This document shows, piece after piece, positions 27,950-38,637 of a stretch of DNA of 46,680 bases. The notes under the pieces are model-generated. The model was not told the DNA's origin and did not search any database. It was given only the letters and a program-made list of their open reading frames with translations. The DNA is from Citrobacter sp. Awk 4 (GTDB taxonomy: Bacteria > Pseudomonadota > Gammaproteobacteria > Enterobacterales > Enterobacteriaceae), in assembly GCF_028069725.1 (NCBI RefSeq), contig NZ_JANEWG010000035.1, positions 1 through 46,680 of the forward strand, given 5' to 3'. The first letter of the stretch is position 1; each line of letters begins with the position of its first letter. A program made the position numbers and the translations under genes.

Positions 27950-28810
27950 TCAGAGCAGCGTTGCGCTGAAGTAGTGTTCCGGCTTCGCAATACGATCCTG
28001 TGCCGCAACGACCTGCAACTCATACTCCTGCATACTCTTCGTGGCGATCATGATTTCATAGACCGCCGCCGTAACGTGTTCAAGCGCTTCCTGTAGGGGC
28101 GCGCCCTGCATCAGTTTGACTAGCAGTAAACCACTGGTCACATCGCCGACACCGACTGGCTGACGAGCGCCGAAATCCACTAATGGGCGACTGATATGCC
28201 ACGCTTCATCGCGGGTCACCAGCAGCATTTCAAAGCGATCTGCGCTGTAACCTGCGCGCGCCAGATGTTTCACCAGCACGATCTCCGGCCCCATCGCAAT
28301 CAACTCACGGGCGGCCTGCACGGCTTCTTCAACATTATGTACGGCATGTTCACAGAGAATTTCCAGCTCAACCAGATTTGGCGCAATAATGTCACTCGCG
28401 GGCAGCGCATGACGGACATGGAATTCCGCCACGCCAGGGGCAACGATACACCCTTTTTCAGGATGCCCCATGACCGGATCACAGAAATACTTCGCCTGCG
28501 GATTCGCCGCCTTCACCTGGCGAACAATCCCCAGAATATGCTCACCCTGTTCTGCTGAACCAAGATAGCCACTGAGTACGGCATCACACTTCTGCAACTG
28601 ATCAATTTCAGCGATTCCCTGCACAATTTCAGTCAAATGGCTGGGCGGCATGACACAGCCTGTCCATTTACCGTATTGGGTGTGATTCGAAAATTGAACG
28701 GTGTTGAGTGGCCAGACATTCGCGCCAAGACGGCGCATCGGAAATTCTGCTGCACTGTTACCCGCGTGGCCAAAAACGACGTGAGACTGGATGGCGAGGA
28801 TATTCTTCAT
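27950..28810 (-). CDS. pdxY: Pyridoxal kinase PdxY
   Basis: PdxY phosphorylates pyridoxal in the vitamin B6 salvage pathway. The 286-residue product has the ribokinase-like fold, with [20 protein letters not shown] at the N-terminus, the PVMGHPEKG segment, and the anion-hole/catalytic loop [15 protein letters not shown] (about 219-233) with the catalytic Asp. It is the last gene of the leftward pdxH-tyrS-pdxY series, but a terminator-like hairpin separates it from tyrS. Confidence 0.97.
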   Translation of the reverse strand: MKNILAIQSHVVFGHAGNSAAEFPMRRLGANVWPLNTVQFSNHTQYGKWTGCVMPPSHLTEIVQGIAEIDQLQKCDAVLSGYLGSAEQGEHILGIVRQVKAANPQAKYFCDPVMGHPEKGCIVAPGVAEFHVRHALPASDIIAPNLVELEILCEHAVHNVEEAVQAARELIAMGPEIVLVKHLARAGYSADRFEMLLVTRDEAWHISRPLVDFGARQPVGVGDVTSGLLLVKLMQGAPLQEALEHVTAAVYEIMIATKSMQEYELQVVAAQDRIAKPEHYFSATLL

Positions 28811-28826
28811 TTTTTTACCTGAACAT

Positions 28827-28856
28827 TAAAAATAAGGGAGTGATTTCTCACTCCCT
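28827..28856 (-). terminator. Hairpin terminator between tyrS and pdxY
   Basis: On the minus strand AGGGAGTGA, a GAAA loop and TCACTCCCT form a perfect 9-bp stem, followed by TATTTTTAA. It lies 14 bp after the tyrS stop and 25 bp before the pdxY start, so pdxY should be made only from read-through or from a promoter inside tyrS. Confidence 0.85.
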
Positions 28857-28869
28857 GTTACTTAATGCG

Positions 28870-30144
28870 TTACTTCCAGCAAATCAGACAGTAGTTCTTT
28901 TTGCCACGGCGCAATAAGGTATAGCGACCAAACAGACGATCCGCATCGTTGAAGAAATATTCAGGATCAGACTGTTTTTCGCCATTGATGGTGACAGCAT
29001 TCGAAGCAATCGTTTTACGCGCCTGACCGCGAGACGGTTGCAGTTCAGAATCTACCAACGCCTGCATCAGATCGGCGCCCTTCTCCATCTCGACCATCGG
29101 TACGCCATCCTGCGCCAGCTGTTCGAAGTCGGCTTCGCTCAGCGCACTCAGCGTGCCGTTGAACAGGCTTTCGGTGATGCGTTTTGCGGCCACCAGACCT
29201 TCTTCACCATGCACCAGGCGCGTCACCTGCTCGGCCAGAACATACTGAGCACGTGGCGCCTTACCGCTGTTTTTGTCTTCTTCTTCAAGGGCATTGATCT
29301 CTTCAATGTCCATAAAGGTGAAGAACTTCAGGAAGCGATACACATCAGCATCTGCGGTGTTGATCCAGAACTGGTAGAACTTGTACGGGCTGGTTTTCTT
29401 CGGATCAAGCCACACCGCGCCGCCTTCGGTTTTACCAAATTTGGTGCCGTCGGCTTTGGTGATCAGTGGAACCGTCAGACCAAAGACCTGATTCTGGTGC
29501 AGGCGACGCGTCAGATCGATACCGGAGGTGATGTTACCCCACTGGTCAGAGCCGCCAATCTGCAGCGCAACGCCATGCAGTTTGTTCAGGCAGGCAAAGT
29601 CATAACCCTGCAGCAGGTTATAGGAAAACTCGGTAAAGGAGATGCCCTGATCGTCACGGTTCAGACGCTGCTTAACCGCTTCTTTGTTGATCATCTGATT
29701 CACGGAGAAGTGCTTGCCGATATCACGCAGGAAAGTCAGCACGTTCATGCCGCCAAACCAGTCGTAGTTGTTCGCAGCAACTGCTGAGTTCTCGCCACAG
29801 TCGAAGTCGAGGAACGGCGCAACCTGTTTACGGATCTTATCCACCCACTCCTGCACGGTGTCTTCGGTGTTCAGTTTACGCTCAGCGGCTTTGAAGCTTG
29901 GGTCGCCAATCAGACCGGTCGCGCCGCCCACCAGCGCAACAGGTTTGTGACCTGCCTGCTGGAAGCGTTTCAGGCATAACAATGGAACGAGATGCCCCAA
30001 ATGCAAGCTGTCAGCGGTAGGATCGAAGCCGCAATAGAGCGCGATCGGGCCTTGCGCCAGTCGCTCTGCTAACGCTTCCTCGTCCGTCACCTGGGCTACC
30101 AGCCCCCGCTCTTGCAATTGTTTAATCAAGTTACTGCTTGCCAT
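28870..30144 (-). CDS. tyrS: Tyrosyl-tRNA synthetase TyrS
   Basis: TyrS charges tRNA-Tyr. The start [14 protein letters not shown], behind GGAGATTTTG, gives 424 residues as in E. coli. The class I signatures are visible: HLGH in [15 protein letters not shown] (the HIGH motif), the tyrosine-binding [10 protein letters not shown], and KFGKT (the KMSKS equivalent). A C-terminal S4 RNA-binding domain begins around [11 protein letters not shown]. It lies between pdxH and pdxY in the same direction, as in E. coli. Confidence 0.98.
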   Translation of the reverse strand: MASSNLIKQLQERGLVAQVTDEEALAERLAQGPIALYCGFDPTADSLHLGHLVPLLCLKRFQQAGHKPVALVGGATGLIGDPSFKAAERKLNTEDTVQEWVDKIRKQVAPFLDFDCGENSAVAANNYDWFGGMNVLTFLRDIGKHFSVNQMINKEAVKQRLNRDDQGISFTEFSYNLLQGYDFACLNKLHGVALQIGGSDQWGNITSGIDLTRRLHQNQVFGLTVPLITKADGTKFGKTEGGAVWLDPKKTSPYKFYQFWINTADADVYRFLKFFTFMDIEEINALEEEDKNSGKAPRAQYVLAEQVTRLVHGEEGLVAAKRITESLFNGTLSALSEADFEQLAQDGVPMVEMEKGADLMQALVDSELQPSRGQARKTIASNAVTINGEKQSDPEYFFNDADRLFGRYTLLRRGKKNYCLICWK

Positions 30145-30270
30145 CAAAATCTCCATGTATAAAACGACTGCACCTTTGCCGGTACACGACTTTTCGCCTG
30201 ATGCGAAAGAAACATAGAATAAAGCGCCGGAATCAGGAGTACCAGCGCTTAAAACAAGAAATTTGCATCT

Positions 30271-30927
30271 TTAGGGAGCAAGCCTGTCGATTTTCCACCC
30301 GTTATTTTCACGCTGGTACAAAAAGCGGTCATGCAAGCGGTGTTCGCCACCCTGCCAGAATTCCATTTGCTCAATGCTGACGCGAAATCCGCCCCAGAAG
30401 CTGGGCAGCGGAACTTCACCCTGCTGGAATTTCTGTTTCAGCTCCAGAAACTTGCTTTCGAGGATGCCACGCGCGGAGATACGGCTCGATTGTTTCGAAA
30501 CCCAGGCACCAATCTGGCTGTCACGCGGGCGACTGTGGAAATACTTCACCACCTCAAGCGTGGAAAGGCGTTCCGCTTTACCGATCACCATCACCTGACG
30601 TTCCAGCATGTGCCACGGGAATAACAGGCTGATGCGCGGATTGTTTTCAAGCTGATGCGCCTTTCGGCTGCCGAGGTTGGTGTAAAACACCATCCCTTTT
30701 TCATCGTAATGCTTGAGGAGCACGATACGTTGATAAGGTTGACCGTTTTCATCAACGGTCGCGACGACCATCGCCGTCGGATCGGCAAGTCTGGCATCAC
30801 ATGCCTGACCCAGCCAGCGCTCAAAAAGGGGTAATGGTTCGGCGGGAAGATCGTGGCGACGCAGGCCACCTTTGGTGTATTCACGGCGCAAATGCGCGAT
30901 TTGCTGCAATTCGTCGTTATCAGACAT
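30271..30927 (-). CDS. pdxH: Pyridoxine/pyridoxamine 5'-phosphate oxidase PdxH
   Basis: PdxH is the FMN enzyme that oxidises PNP or PMP to PLP. The 218-residue length equals E. coli PdxH. The FMN-binding stretch [20 protein letters not shown] (about 62-81), [11 protein letters not shown] and the C-terminal [20 protein letters not shown], with RLHDRF, are intact. It lies between mliC and tyrS; the 126-bp gap to tyrS can hold a tyrS promoter. Confidence 0.98.
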   Translation of the reverse strand: MSDNDELQQIAHLRREYTKGGLRRHDLPAEPLPLFERWLGQACDARLADPTAMVVATVDENGQPYQRIVLLKHYDEKGMVFYTNLGSRKAHQLENNPRISLLFPWHMLERQVMVIGKAERLSTLEVVKYFHSRPRDSQIGAWVSKQSSRISARGILESKFLELKQKFQQGEVPLPSFWGGFRVSIEQMEFWQGGEHRLHDRFLYQRENNGWKIDRLAP

Positions 30928-30985
30928 GATGTTCGCTACGGATTGTCAGTGGGTGGCGCTATTGTGCGCCGCCCTGCTGAAAATC

Positions 30986-31309
30986 TCAACGCTTCGGGTT
31001 TTGTAACTGGCAGTTATTTAGCACAATTCTGTCACGTTTGTAGATTGTGGCACTGTCACCTTTTGACCAGAAGACATAAATGCCATCCGTGTAGCGTGCA
31101 CCTGATGCAGACACGCCCTGCGTGAGAGTTTGCTGTTGATTATCGTAGATAAATCTCACCTCTTGTCGGGTTTTGTTCAATTTGACGGTGAGTGGTTTTT
31201 CATCACACTGGTATTCCAGCGTATCTGTTTGCATACGCTCAACAAATTGATTGTAGGCACTACAACCGGTGAGCAACATTGGCAGACAAACAAGTAAGAG
31301 TTTTTTCAT
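30986..31309 (-). CDS. mliC: Membrane-bound C-type lysozyme inhibitor MliC
   Basis: MliC is a lipoprotein that blocks host C-type lysozyme. The 107-residue product has a lipoprotein signal ending in the lipobox LLTGC (Cys16), with Ser next to it, which favours outer-membrane sorting. The mature domain has two cysteines (YQCDEK and NNCQLQ) for a disulfide and the family loop [21 protein letters not shown]. It is followed by pdxH after 58 bp. Confidence 0.95.
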   Translation of the reverse strand: MKKLLLVCLPMLLTGCSAYNQFVERMQTDTLEYQCDEKPLTVKLNKTRQEVRFIYDNQQQTLTQGVSASGARYTDGIYVFWSKGDSATIYKRDRIVLNNCQLQNPKR

Positions 31310-31338
31310 AGACGTATCCTGACGACTTTCCTGGTCCC

Positions 31339-31358
31339 GGAGGGTAAAAATACCCTCC
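31339..31358. other. Dyad between anmK and mliC
   Basis: GGAGGGTA, four A, TACCCTCC: a perfect 8-bp stem in the 93-bp gap. No T-run follows on the minus strand, so it is a weak terminator at best. It may be a leader structure for mliC. Confidence 0.4.
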
Positions 31359-31402
31359 CTAACATCCTAAGTGTAACGGCAGTCGGTCGAAGAAAAATTC
31401 AG

Positions 31403-32524
31403 TTAACTCTGAGTTCGCGGGTTCGCAGGGAAAATAGCGCCCAGCACACTCGGTTCTGAGGCCCCCGTCACTGAAGGCAGGTTTCCAGGCAGTCCGGCGA
31501 GCGTTCTCCAGGCAAGCCAGGCAAAAGCTAGCGCTTCCATATCATCACCGCTGATCCCGGCGTCATCGGTACTGGTCACTTCCGTCCCAGGCAACAACCC
31601 GGCCAGACGCGCCATCAGCAACGGGTTACGGCTGCCGCCGCCGCAGACCATTAACCGCTCACAGCCGCCACTCAGCATGACTTGTTCTGAGATCGTTACC
31701 GCGGTCAGTTCCGCCAGCGTTGCCTGCACATCGCGAGGATGAAGAGCCGGAAATAATGCGAGGTGCCGCTCTATCCAGCCGTAGTTAAAATACTCACGTC
31801 CGGTACTCTTCGGCGCCGGCAGCGAAAAATACGGGTCGCTTAGCATATTCTGCAGCAAGGGAAGGATAACATTGCCCTCGCTCGCCCACTGCGCGTCTTT
31901 ATCATAGGGTTTGCCACACTGCCGCCATATCCACGCATCCATGAGCATATTCCCCGGCCCCGTGTCATAGCCGCGAACCGGTTGTTCGGGGATCAGCAGC
32001 GACAAATTGGCAATTCCCCCAATATTCAGCACCATGCGCCTTTCTGTGGGATGCGCCAGCAGCGCCTGATGAAATGCGGGAACCAACGGCGCGCCCTGAC
32101 CGCCCAGCGCAATGTCACGACGGCGAAAATCGCCTACCACCGTTATCCCGGTACGCGCCACAATCTGGTTGTTATCACCAATTTGCAAGGTATGCGGCGC
32201 AATTCCGCCTGGCTCATGCCACACCGTCTGCCCGTGGCAGCCAATGGCAATAACGTCCTGAGGCTTAAGGTTTTGCTGTACCAACATCGCATTGACTGCC
32301 TCGGCAAAGAGTTGTCCGAGTTGTGTATCCAGCTGACCAAACTGGGAAAGCGTGAGTTGCTGTCCCTGGCAAATATCCAGTATGGCCTGTTTCAGATGAA
32401 CAGGGATCGGCCAGGTCAGACTCGCCTGTTGCGCCACCATATTTTCGTCAATTGCCGCCAGCACAACATCGACACCGTCAAGACTGGTCCCGGACATAAC
32501 ACCAATAAAACGGCCCGATTTCAT
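31403..32524 (-). CDS. anmK: Anhydro-N-acetylmuramic acid kinase AnmK
   Basis: AnmK cleaves and phosphorylates 1,6-anhydro-MurNAc to MurNAc-6-phosphate in cell-wall recycling. The 373-residue product has the sugar-kinase fold: phosphate-binding [16 protein letters not shown] at the N-terminus, the catalytic segment [19 protein letters not shown], and [12 protein letters not shown] near the C-terminus. It is divergent from slyB across 278 bp. Confidence 0.97.
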   Translation of the reverse strand: MKSGRFIGVMSGTSLDGVDVVLAAIDENMVAQQASLTWPIPVHLKQAILDICQGQQLTLSQFGQLDTQLGQLFAEAVNAMLVQQNLKPQDVIAIGCHGQTVWHEPGGIAPHTLQIGDNNQIVARTGITVVGDFRRRDIALGGQGAPLVPAFHQALLAHPTERRMVLNIGGIANLSLLIPEQPVRGYDTGPGNMLMDAWIWRQCGKPYDKDAQWASEGNVILPLLQNMLSDPYFSLPAPKSTGREYFNYGWIERHLALFPALHPRDVQATLAELTAVTISEQVMLSGGCERLMVCGGGSRNPLLMARLAGLLPGTEVTSTDDAGISGDDMEALAFAWLAWRTLAGLPGNLPSVTGASEPSVLGAIFPANPRTQS

Positions 32525-32661
32525 ATGTTTTCCTTTTTGGCATGGATTTCACTTATCACACTCAACCATAATATACCGGTCAATGCCACGCTTCACTGCC
32601 GAATTTTGACCACGCTTTCAGCGCGATGAATCTGTATATTGATAAATCTCGCGAATGATTC

Positions 32662-32676
32662 GTTTATACTTGGTTA
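32662..32676 (+). promoter_or_regulatory. PhoP box upstream of slyB
   Basis: GTTTATACTTGGTTA is two (G/T)GTTA-type direct repeats spaced by five bases, matching the PhoP-box layout. TATGAT at 32690-32695 can serve as the -10. slyB is a known PhoPQ target in enterobacteria. The start codon is about 105 bp downstream. Confidence 0.75.
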
Positions 32677-32802
32677 ACCCAATTCTGATTATGATTTTCA
32701 CAATGTTCCAGCAGAACATGTGACCTTAGACTCACAAATGCCATATAATTTGACCATGAGGGATGCTTAAGTAGCGTTTCGTGGTGAACAGGAGATTTAT
32801 AA

Positions 32803-33270
32803 ATGATTAAACGTGTGCTGATCGTTTCAATGATGGGGTTGTCTTTGGCAGGCTGTACGAACACCGATAGCCTTTCCGGGGATGTTTATACCGCATCTGA
32901 AGCAAAACAAGTTCAGAATGTCACGTACGGGACTATTGTGAATGCTCGTCCGGTTCAAATTCAGGGTGGTGATGATTCGAATGTCATCGGCGCTATCGGC
33001 GGCGCGGTATTGGGTGGTTTCATCGGTAACACCGTCGGCGGCGGTACCGGGCGTTCTCTGGCAACCGCAGCGGGCGCAGTAGCCGGTGGTGTTGCCGGTC
33101 AAAGTGTGCAGGGCGCGATTAACAAAACTCAGGGTGTGGAGCTGGAAATCCGTAAAGATGACGGCAACACCATCATGGTTGTTCAGAAACAGGGTAGCAC
33201 CACGTTCTCTGCAGGTCAGCGCGTTGTACTGGCCAGCAACGGCAGCCAGGTTACCGTATCCCCGCGCTAA
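32803..33270 (+). CDS. slyB: Outer-membrane lipoprotein SlyB
   Basis: SlyB is a small outer-membrane lipoprotein of the PhoPQ regulon, linked to envelope integrity. The 155-residue product has a lipoprotein signal with lipobox LAGC (Cys18), followed by Thr. A glycine-zipper region (IGGAVLGGFIGNTVGGGTGR and following, about 65-105) and a C-terminal beta-rich part follow. AACAGGAG precedes the start. It converges on slyA with a shared terminator between them. Confidence 0.97.
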   Translation: MIKRVLIVSMMGLSLAGCTNTDSLSGDVYTASEAKQVQNVTYGTIVNARPVQIQGGDDSNVIGAIGGAVLGGFIGNTVGGGTGRSLATAAGAVAGGVAGQSVQGAINKTQGVELEIRKDDGNTIMVVQKQGSTTFSAGQRVVLASNGSQVTVSPR

Positions 33271-33302
33271 CCGAAGCGCTGATGCCACCTGACGTAAGAC
33301 GA

Positions 33303-33338
33303 GTATGTGTGACCTGCTCTGGTCACACATACGTCTTT
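33303..33338. terminator. Two-way terminator between slyB and slyA
   Basis: GTATGTGTGACC and GGTCACACATAC form a perfect 12-bp stem around TGCTCT. GTCTTTCTG follows on the plus side. It lies between two convergent stop codons. Confidence 0.75.
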
Positions 33339-33343
33339 CTGTA

Positions 33344-33784
33344 TTAATCCTGCGATTGCAACTCGATAATGTTGTGCTCGAGTTTGGCAACCAGCTTAAT
33401 TAAAAGGTCAATTTCCTGCGGAGAAATCCCTTCCAGTATCTCCCCTCGCGTCTTATTAATCACTGCTTCCATCTCGGTGATAAGAGGCGTGGCTTTTTCC
33501 GTGAGCTTTATCCGTTTCGCGCGACGATCGCTTGCGCACGTCTGTCGCGAAATTAATCCTTTCTCTTCGAGCTGATCTAACGTGCGAACCAGTGAAGGCT
33601 GCTCAATGCCGATCGCTTTCGCCAGTTGAATTTGCGACTGTTCCGGCGGCAATTGATGAATGTTGTGCAGCGTTACCCAGTGTGTCTGCGTCAACTCCAG
33701 AGGTTTCAAGCGATGGTCAATCAGAGCACGCCAAATGCGCACCAACCGTGCCAGATCAGAACCTAGTGGCGATTCCAATTTCAT
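33344..33784 (-). CDS. slyA: MarR-family transcription regulator SlyA
   Basis: SlyA is a dimeric winged-helix regulator that counteracts H-NS silencing and controls envelope and virulence genes. The 146-residue product has the MarR core: the DNA-binding helix in [19 protein letters not shown] (about 58-76) and wing [19 protein letters not shown]. The C-terminal end (IELQSQD) differs slightly from E. coli and is two residues longer. A consensus SlyA operator lies ten bases before its start, so it should autoregulate. It is divergent from ydhIJK. Confidence 0.97.
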   Translation of the reverse strand: MKLESPLGSDLARLVRIWRALIDHRLKPLELTQTHWVTLHNIHQLPPEQSQIQLAKAIGIEQPSLVRTLDQLEEKGLISRQTCASDRRAKRIKLTEKATPLITEMEAVINKTRGEILEGISPQEIDLLIKLVAKLEHNIIELQSQD

Positions 33785-33794
33785 CTCCTTATAA

Positions 33795-33806
33795 TTAGCT
33801 TGCTAA
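33795..33806. promoter_or_regulatory. SlyA operator
   Basis: TTAGCTTGCTAA, read on the minus strand as TTAGCAAGCTAA, equals the published SlyA consensus palindrome base for base. It lies 11 bp upstream of the slyA start, in the gap shared with ydhI. Confidence 0.85.
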
Positions 33807-33976
33807 GTTATTATACTGATTTTAGAATAGTGTGCAGCATTTATATTCTCAAAACAAATGTATTGCTAAATTTGCTTACGGGTAGACATTTTTTCAGACA
33901 TTATGCGTGAAAGACGAGCGTTGACCCACTCTATGCTAACCCTAAGCCACGCTTTCTAACGCAAAGGATAATGGTT

Positions 33977-34213
33977 GTGACATTCATGCTCAACGCAACA
34001 GGACTGCCCTTACAAGATCTGGTGTTCGGCGCATCAGTCTATTTTCCTCCCCTGTTCAAAGCGTTTGCGCTGGCATTTGTCATCTGGTTGATAATCCATC
34101 GCCTGTCACGCGACTGGATTTACTCAGGTGAAATCTGGCATCCCCTGTTGATGGACCTCTCTCTCTTTGTACTTTGCGTCTGCCTGAGCCTTATCCTACT
34201 GATTATGTGGTAA
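33977..34213 (+). CDS. ydhI: DUF1656 small membrane protein YdhI
   Basis: YdhI is a 78-residue inner-membrane protein (DUF1656) that accompanies AaeAB-type efflux pairs, like AaeX. I choose GTG at 33977 (read as fMet, then [17 protein letters not shown]): AAGGA lies eight bases upstream of it but only two bases from the ATG at 33971, and the length then equals E. coli. Two membrane segments are visible (about 24-42 and 56-77), with the conserved FGASVYFPP turn. ydhJ begins three bases later. Confidence 0.9.
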   Translation: MTFMLNATGLPLQDLVFGASVYFPPLFKAFALAFVIWLIIHRLSRDWIYSGEIWHPLLMDLSLFVLCVCLSLILLIMW

Positions 34214-34215
34214 TT

Positions 34216-35079
34216 ATGTCGCTGAAAACCGTTAAATACTTTTCAACAATTGGGATTGCTGTTATCGCCGTCCTGGCCGGTTGGTGGCTGTGGAATTATT
34301 ACATGCAGTCGCCGTGGACCCGTGACGGCAAAGTCCGGGCAGAACAAGTCAGCGTGACGCCTCAGGTCTCCGGAAGCATTATTCAGCTCAACGTGAAAGA
34401 TAACCAGTTCGTCAATGCAGGCGATCTCCTCTTTACTATCGACAAGACCCCTTTCCATATCGCTGAGCTGAATGCACAAGCACAGTTAGCAAAAGCGCAG
34501 TCCGATCTGGCTAAAGCCAATAATGAAGCAAATCGCCGTCGACATTTATCACAAAACTATATCTCCGCCGAGGATATGGACACGGCGAATCTGAACGTTA
34601 AAGCCATGCAGGCCAGTGTTGAAGTCGCCAGAGCCACCCTGAAACAGGCGCAGTGGCAGCTAACCCAGACGGAAGTCAAAGCCCCTGTCGCGGGGTGGGT
34701 CACCAATCTTTCAACCCGCACGGGAGATTATGCCGCCACCGGAAAGCCCCTGTTTGCGCTTGTCGACAGTCACTCATTTTATGTGATGGGGTATTTTGAG
34801 GAAACCAAATTGCGCCATATCCGTGAAGGTGCTCCGGCACAAATCACGCTGTACAGCGGCAATATAAAGTTACAGGGTCACGTATCCAGCATTGGCCGGG
34901 CCATCTACGATCAAAGTGTGGAAAGCGACTCCGGGCTGGTGCCGGATATCAAACCCAATGTTCCGTGGGTTCGTCTGGCGCAACGCGTCCCGGTGCGAAT
35001 TGAATTTAACGCATTGCCGCATGACATCACGCTGGTGTCGGGCACCACCTGCAGCGTGGCGATTACGGATCAGCGCTAA
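34216..35079 (+). CDS. ydhJ: HlyD-family membrane fusion protein YdhJ
   Basis: YdhJ is the predicted periplasmic adaptor of an efflux pump (AaeA-like). The start [16 protein letters not shown] gives 287 residues. It has one membrane anchor (about 7-26), a lipoyl-like half [20 protein letters not shown], a helical hairpin (about 85-145) and a second lipoyl half [18 protein letters not shown]. Its stop shares a base with the ydhK start, so the two are co-translated. Confidence 0.95.
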   Translation: MSLKTVKYFSTIGIAVIAVLAGWWLWNYYMQSPWTRDGKVRAEQVSVTPQVSGSIIQLNVKDNQFVNAGDLLFTIDKTPFHIAELNAQAQLAKAQSDLAKANNEANRRRHLSQNYISAEDMDTANLNVKAMQASVEVARATLKQAQWQLTQTEVKAPVAGWVTNLSTRTGDYAATGKPLFALVDSHSFYVMGYFEETKLRHIREGAPAQITLYSGNIKLQGHVSSIGRAIYDQSVESDSGLVPDIKPNVPWVRLAQRVPVRIEFNALPHDITLVSGTTCSVAITDQR

Positions 35080-37094
35080 TGAAACGCCTTCATCAGGTGT
35101 TGCAAAACGCCCCCTGGTTTAAAGCAACATCCGGGCAGTGGCGATATGCCTTACGCAATACCATTGCCATGTGTCTGGCGCTGACGTTTGCCTATTATCT
35201 GAACCTGGATGAACCTTACTGGGCGATGACGTCTGCTGCCGTCGTAAGTTTTCCAACGGTGGGCGGCGTTATCAGCAAAAGCCTGGGACGTATCGCCGGG
35301 AGTTTGCTTGGTGCAACAGCAGCCCTAATCCTGGCTGGACATACCCTCAACGAGCCCTGGCTCTTTCTGCTGAGTATGTCCGTCTGGATTGGCTTTTGTA
35401 CCTGGGCCTGCGCTCACTTCACCAACAACGTAGCCTATGCGTTTCAGTTGGCGGGCTATACGGCTGCAATCATCGCCTTTCCGATGGTCAATATTAGCGA
35501 TATCACCCAGTTATGGGATATTGCTCAGGCTCGCGTGTGTGAAGTGATTGTAGGTATTCTGTGTGGGGCGATGATGATGATGATCTTGCCCAGTACCTCT
35601 GACGGCACCGCATTACTCACCGCGTTAAAAAACATGCACGCGCGATTGCTGGAGCATGCTAGCCAACTCTGGCGGCCCGAAACAACTGACGCCATTCGTG
35701 CCGCCCACGAAGGGGTCATCGGTCAGATACTGACGATGAATTTGTTACGCATCCAGGCCTTCTGGAGCCATTATCGTTTTCGTCGACAGAATGCCTTGCT
35801 GAATTCACTGCTGCACCAACAACTGCGCCTGACCAGCGTCATCTCGAGCCTTCGCAGGATGCTACTGAACTGGCCCCACCCACCGGCGCATCTGCAGGGC
35901 GTGCTTGAAGAGCTTCTGGTCACTCTCGCTAAGCCACAAACGGACAGCTACACCGTGGCGCGGATTATTGCCCCATTGCGCCCCCTGGACAGCCAGGATT
36001 ACCGGCACGTCGCATTCTGGCAGCGGCTACGTTATTTCTGCCGGGTCTACTTACAGAGCAGCCATCGATTACATTTGCTGGAAAATGGCGCGCCGGTTGA
36101 GCAGATAAACGTGAAGCGCAGCCCTGGGCTTGCGCGTCACACCGACAACGCAGAAGCCATCTGGAGTGGCCTGCGGACGTTTTGCACTTTGATGGTGATT
36201 GGCGCATGGGGCATTGGCGCGCAATGGGAGTCAGGCTCTGGCGCATTGACGCTGGCGGCCATCAGTTGCGTACTCTACTCTGCCGTTGCGACCCCGTTCA
36301 AATCGCTCTCCCTGCTGATGCGCACGCTTATTCTGTTGTCGCTGTTCAGTTTCGTTGTCAAATTTGGGTTGATGGTACAAATCACTGATCTCTGGCAGTT
36401 CCTGCTGTTCCTGTTCCCGCTGCTCGCGACGATGCAGTTACTGAAGTTACAGATGCCAAAACTGGCGGGGCTTTGGGGACAACTCATTGTGTTTATGGGG
36501 TCGTTTATCGCCGTCACCAATCCACCGGTTTATGATCTGGCTGATTTTTTAAACGACAACGTCGCCAAGATAGTCGGTGTTGCCCTCTCCTGGCTGGCAT
36601 TCGCCATTCTTCGCCCCGGCTCAGACGCCAGGAAAAGCCGGCGTCACATTCGCGCATTACGCCGGGATTTTGTGGATCAGCTCAGCCGTACCCCCTCTCT
36701 GAGCGAGAATGAATTTGAATCCCTGACGTATCATCACGTTAGCCAACTCAGCAACAGCCAGGATGCGTTAGCGCGACGTTGGTTATTACGATGGGGAGTC
36801 GTTTTGCTGAACTGTTCGCACGTTGTGTGGCAATTACGCGCCTGGGAGGCGCGTTCAGATCCACTTTCGCGGGTGAAGGATATTTGCATCTCTTTATTGC
36901 ATGACGTGATGAGCGAACGCGGCGTTCAACAACGCCCGCTCGCCGCCACGTTGCAGGAATTACAGCGCATCTGCGACACACTCGCGCACCATCATCAGCC
37001 TGCGGCACAAGAGCTGGCGGCGCTTATCTGGCGACTTCACTGTTCACTTTCGCAGTTAGAACAAGCACCACCGCAGGGTACGCTGACATCCTGA
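35079..37094 (+). CDS. ydhK: FUSC/AaeB-family efflux transporter YdhK
   Basis: YdhK is a predicted inner-membrane transporter of the fusaric acid resistance/AaeB type. The 671-residue product has two blocks of about five to six membrane segments (about 25-170 and 360-510), each followed by a cytoplasmic helical domain. Substrate is unknown; relatives export aromatic acids. With YdhI and YdhJ it forms a three-gene pump set, divergent from slyA, which suggests SlyA control. Its stop abuts that of the convergent sodC. Confidence 0.95.
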   Translation: MKRLHQVLQNAPWFKATSGQWRYALRNTIAMCLALTFAYYLNLDEPYWAMTSAAVVSFPTVGGVISKSLGRIAGSLLGATAALILAGHTLNEPWLFLLSMSVWIGFCTWACAHFTNNVAYAFQLAGYTAAIIAFPMVNISDITQLWDIAQARVCEVIVGILCGAMMMMILPSTSDGTALLTALKNMHARLLEHASQLWRPETTDAIRAAHEGVIGQILTMNLLRIQAFWSHYRFRRQNALLNSLLHQQLRLTSVISSLRRMLLNWPHPPAHLQGVLEELLVTLAKPQTDSYTVARIIAPLRPLDSQDYRHVAFWQRLRYFCRVYLQSSHRLHLLENGAPVEQINVKRSPGLARHTDNAEAIWSGLRTFCTLMVIGAWGIGAQWESGSGALTLAAISCVLYSAVATPFKSLSLLMRTLILLSLFSFVVKFGLMVQITDLWQFLLFLFPLLATMQLLKLQMPKLAGLWGQLIVFMGSFIAVTNPPVYDLADFLNDNVAKIVGVALSWLAFAILRPGSDARKSRRHIRALRRDFVDQLSRTPSLSENEFESLTYHHVSQLSNSQDALARRWLLRWGVVLLNCSHVVWQLRAWEARSDPLSRVKDICISLLHDVMSERGVQQRPLAATLQELQRICDTLAHHHQPAAQELAALIWRLHCSLSQLEQAPPQGTLTS

Positions 37095-37616
37095 TTATTT
37101 GATCACACCACAGGCGTAACGCTCCCCGCCACCACCCAGCGGTTTTGGCTGATCGGACATGTTATCGCCGCCAACATGGATCATCAGCGCTTTGTCTTTA
37201 ACATCATTCAGGGAGGTGAGTCGCGGGGCAACGACGGGCGTGGTTGCTGTACCGTCGCTATTTACCACTAACAGGGGCAAATCACCCATATGGCCTGCGC
37301 CATTGGGTCCTTCATGCTTGCCGGTTTTTTGGGGATCGAGATGTCCTCCTGCGGCCTGTGCGGCGATGGCTTTCCCCTCTTTCATCGCGGGCTCGCAGCT
37401 ACCGTTGGTATGGACGTGGAAGCCATGTTCTCCTGCGGGTAACGCTTTGAGGTCGGGTGAAAATTGCAGACCTTTATCGGTTTCTGTGATAGTGACCGTG
37501 CCAATCGCTTGCCCGACGCCTTGCGATGTCACCAGATTCATATCCACTTTTTCACTGTTGGCTTGCGCACCCGCACAAACCAACAGCGTCAACACTGCCA
37601 GACTCACACGTTTCAT
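37095..37616 (-). CDS. sodC: Periplasmic Cu,Zn superoxide dismutase SodC
   Basis: SodC removes superoxide in the periplasm. The 173-residue product has a cleaved signal peptide ([19 protein letters not shown], then Asn20). Metal ligands are visible in [22 protein letters not shown] and [10 protein letters not shown], and the Cys in NGSC and YACGVIK form the disulfide. Length equals E. coli SodC. It converges on ydhK with no gap. Confidence 0.97.
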   Translation of the reverse strand: MKRVSLAVLTLLVCAGAQANSEKVDMNLVTSQGVGQAIGTVTITETDKGLQFSPDLKALPAGEHGFHVHTNGSCEPAMKEGKAIAAQAAGGHLDPQKTGKHEGPNGAGHMGDLPLLVVNSDGTATTPVVAPRLTSLNDVKDKALMIHVGGDNMSDQPKPLGGGGERYACGVIK

Positions 37617-37691
37617 AAGACCTCCGTCAATTTATCTCCCCGTTAAGTGTAAACCAGTGAAATAAAATTGAGCGTAAAGTCCGTGAGTGAG

Positions 37692-38588
37692 TTACGGCAC
37701 GTCGTAACCGAGGGCGGCTTTGCGGATACGGAACCATTGCTGGCGTGACATATGCAACGATTCTGCTTCAATCGCTGAACGCACACGTTCAATTTTCCCG
37801 GAACCGATAATCGGCAATGGCTGAGAAGGCAGTCGCAAAATCCACGCATACACCACCTGCTCAATGGATTGCGCATTGAGCTCTTCCGCAACCGTGGCCA
37901 GTTCATTACGCAGCGGCTGGAATTGCTCATCATTAAACAGGCGCCCGCCACCGAGGCAGGACCAGGCCATTGGGCGAATGCGCAGTTGCTGGAGCTGATC
38001 GAGCGTGCCGTCCAGTAATAAGGGCTGGTGAACCGGTGAGATTTCCACCTGGTTTGTCGCAAGGGTAAACGGCAAGCGAGACTGCAACAGAGTGAACTGC
38101 GCTGGCGTGAAGTTTGACACGCCAAAGTGTCTGACTTTTCCGCTTTTGTGCAACTGTTTAAACGCTTCTGCGACATCATCGGCATCCATCAACGGGTCGG
38201 GGCGATGAATTAACAGAAGATCAAGATGGTCGGTTGCCAGGTTTTTCAGCGACTGTTCTGCGCTCGCAATGATATGGTCGCTATCGGTAATGTAATGACC
38301 GAGCGTGTTTTCTGCCCGGGCGGTAGTGGCAATACCGCATTTAGTGACTATTTGCATGCGTTCGCGCAGATGCGGCGCCAGTTTCATAGCCTCGCCAAAA
38401 GCCGCTTCGCACTGGTAGCCGCCATAAATATCCGCATGGTCAATCGTGGTAACGCCTAATTCAAGATGCTCTTCAATGAAACTCACCAACTGACGCGCGG
38501 ACATATTCCAGTCCATCAAACGCCAGTAGCCCATAACAAAGCGGGAAAACTCCGGACCTTGCGGCGCAATCGTGACACGCTGAACCAT
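37692..38588 (-). CDS. ydhF: Aldo/keto reductase-family oxidoreductase YdhF
   Basis: YdhF is a predicted cytoplasmic NADPH-dependent aldo/keto reductase; its physiological substrate is not known. The start MVQRVTIAPQGPEFSR gives 298 residues, as in E. coli; the frame extends 34 codons further upstream without conserved sequence. Visible motifs are VTTIDHADIYGGYQCE (catalytic Asp and Tyr), TKCGI (catalytic Lys), LLLIHRPDP (His) and the NADPH-binding PIIGSGKIERVRSAI. It lies between sodC and ydhL, all leftward. Confidence 0.95.
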   Translation of the reverse strand: MVQRVTIAPQGPEFSRFVMGYWRLMDWNMSARQLVSFIEEHLELGVTTIDHADIYGGYQCEAAFGEAMKLAPHLRERMQIVTKCGIATTARAENTLGHYITDSDHIIASAEQSLKNLATDHLDLLLIHRPDPLMDADDVAEAFKQLHKSGKVRHFGVSNFTPAQFTLLQSRLPFTLATNQVEISPVHQPLLLDGTLDQLQQLRIRPMAWSCLGGGRLFNDEQFQPLRNELATVAEELNAQSIEQVVYAWILRLPSQPLPIIGSGKIERVRSAIEAESLHMSRQQWFRIRKAALGYDVP

Positions 38589-38637
38589 AACTGCTTCCTC
38601 ATCAATAGACAGGTTTTGAGTATACGCAATTACGCTT

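Noticed and set aside
29038-29787. Plus-strand frame of 249 codons opposite tyrS
   Set aside because: tyrS is beyond doubt on the other strand with full conservation; the antisense frame has no start signal or family.
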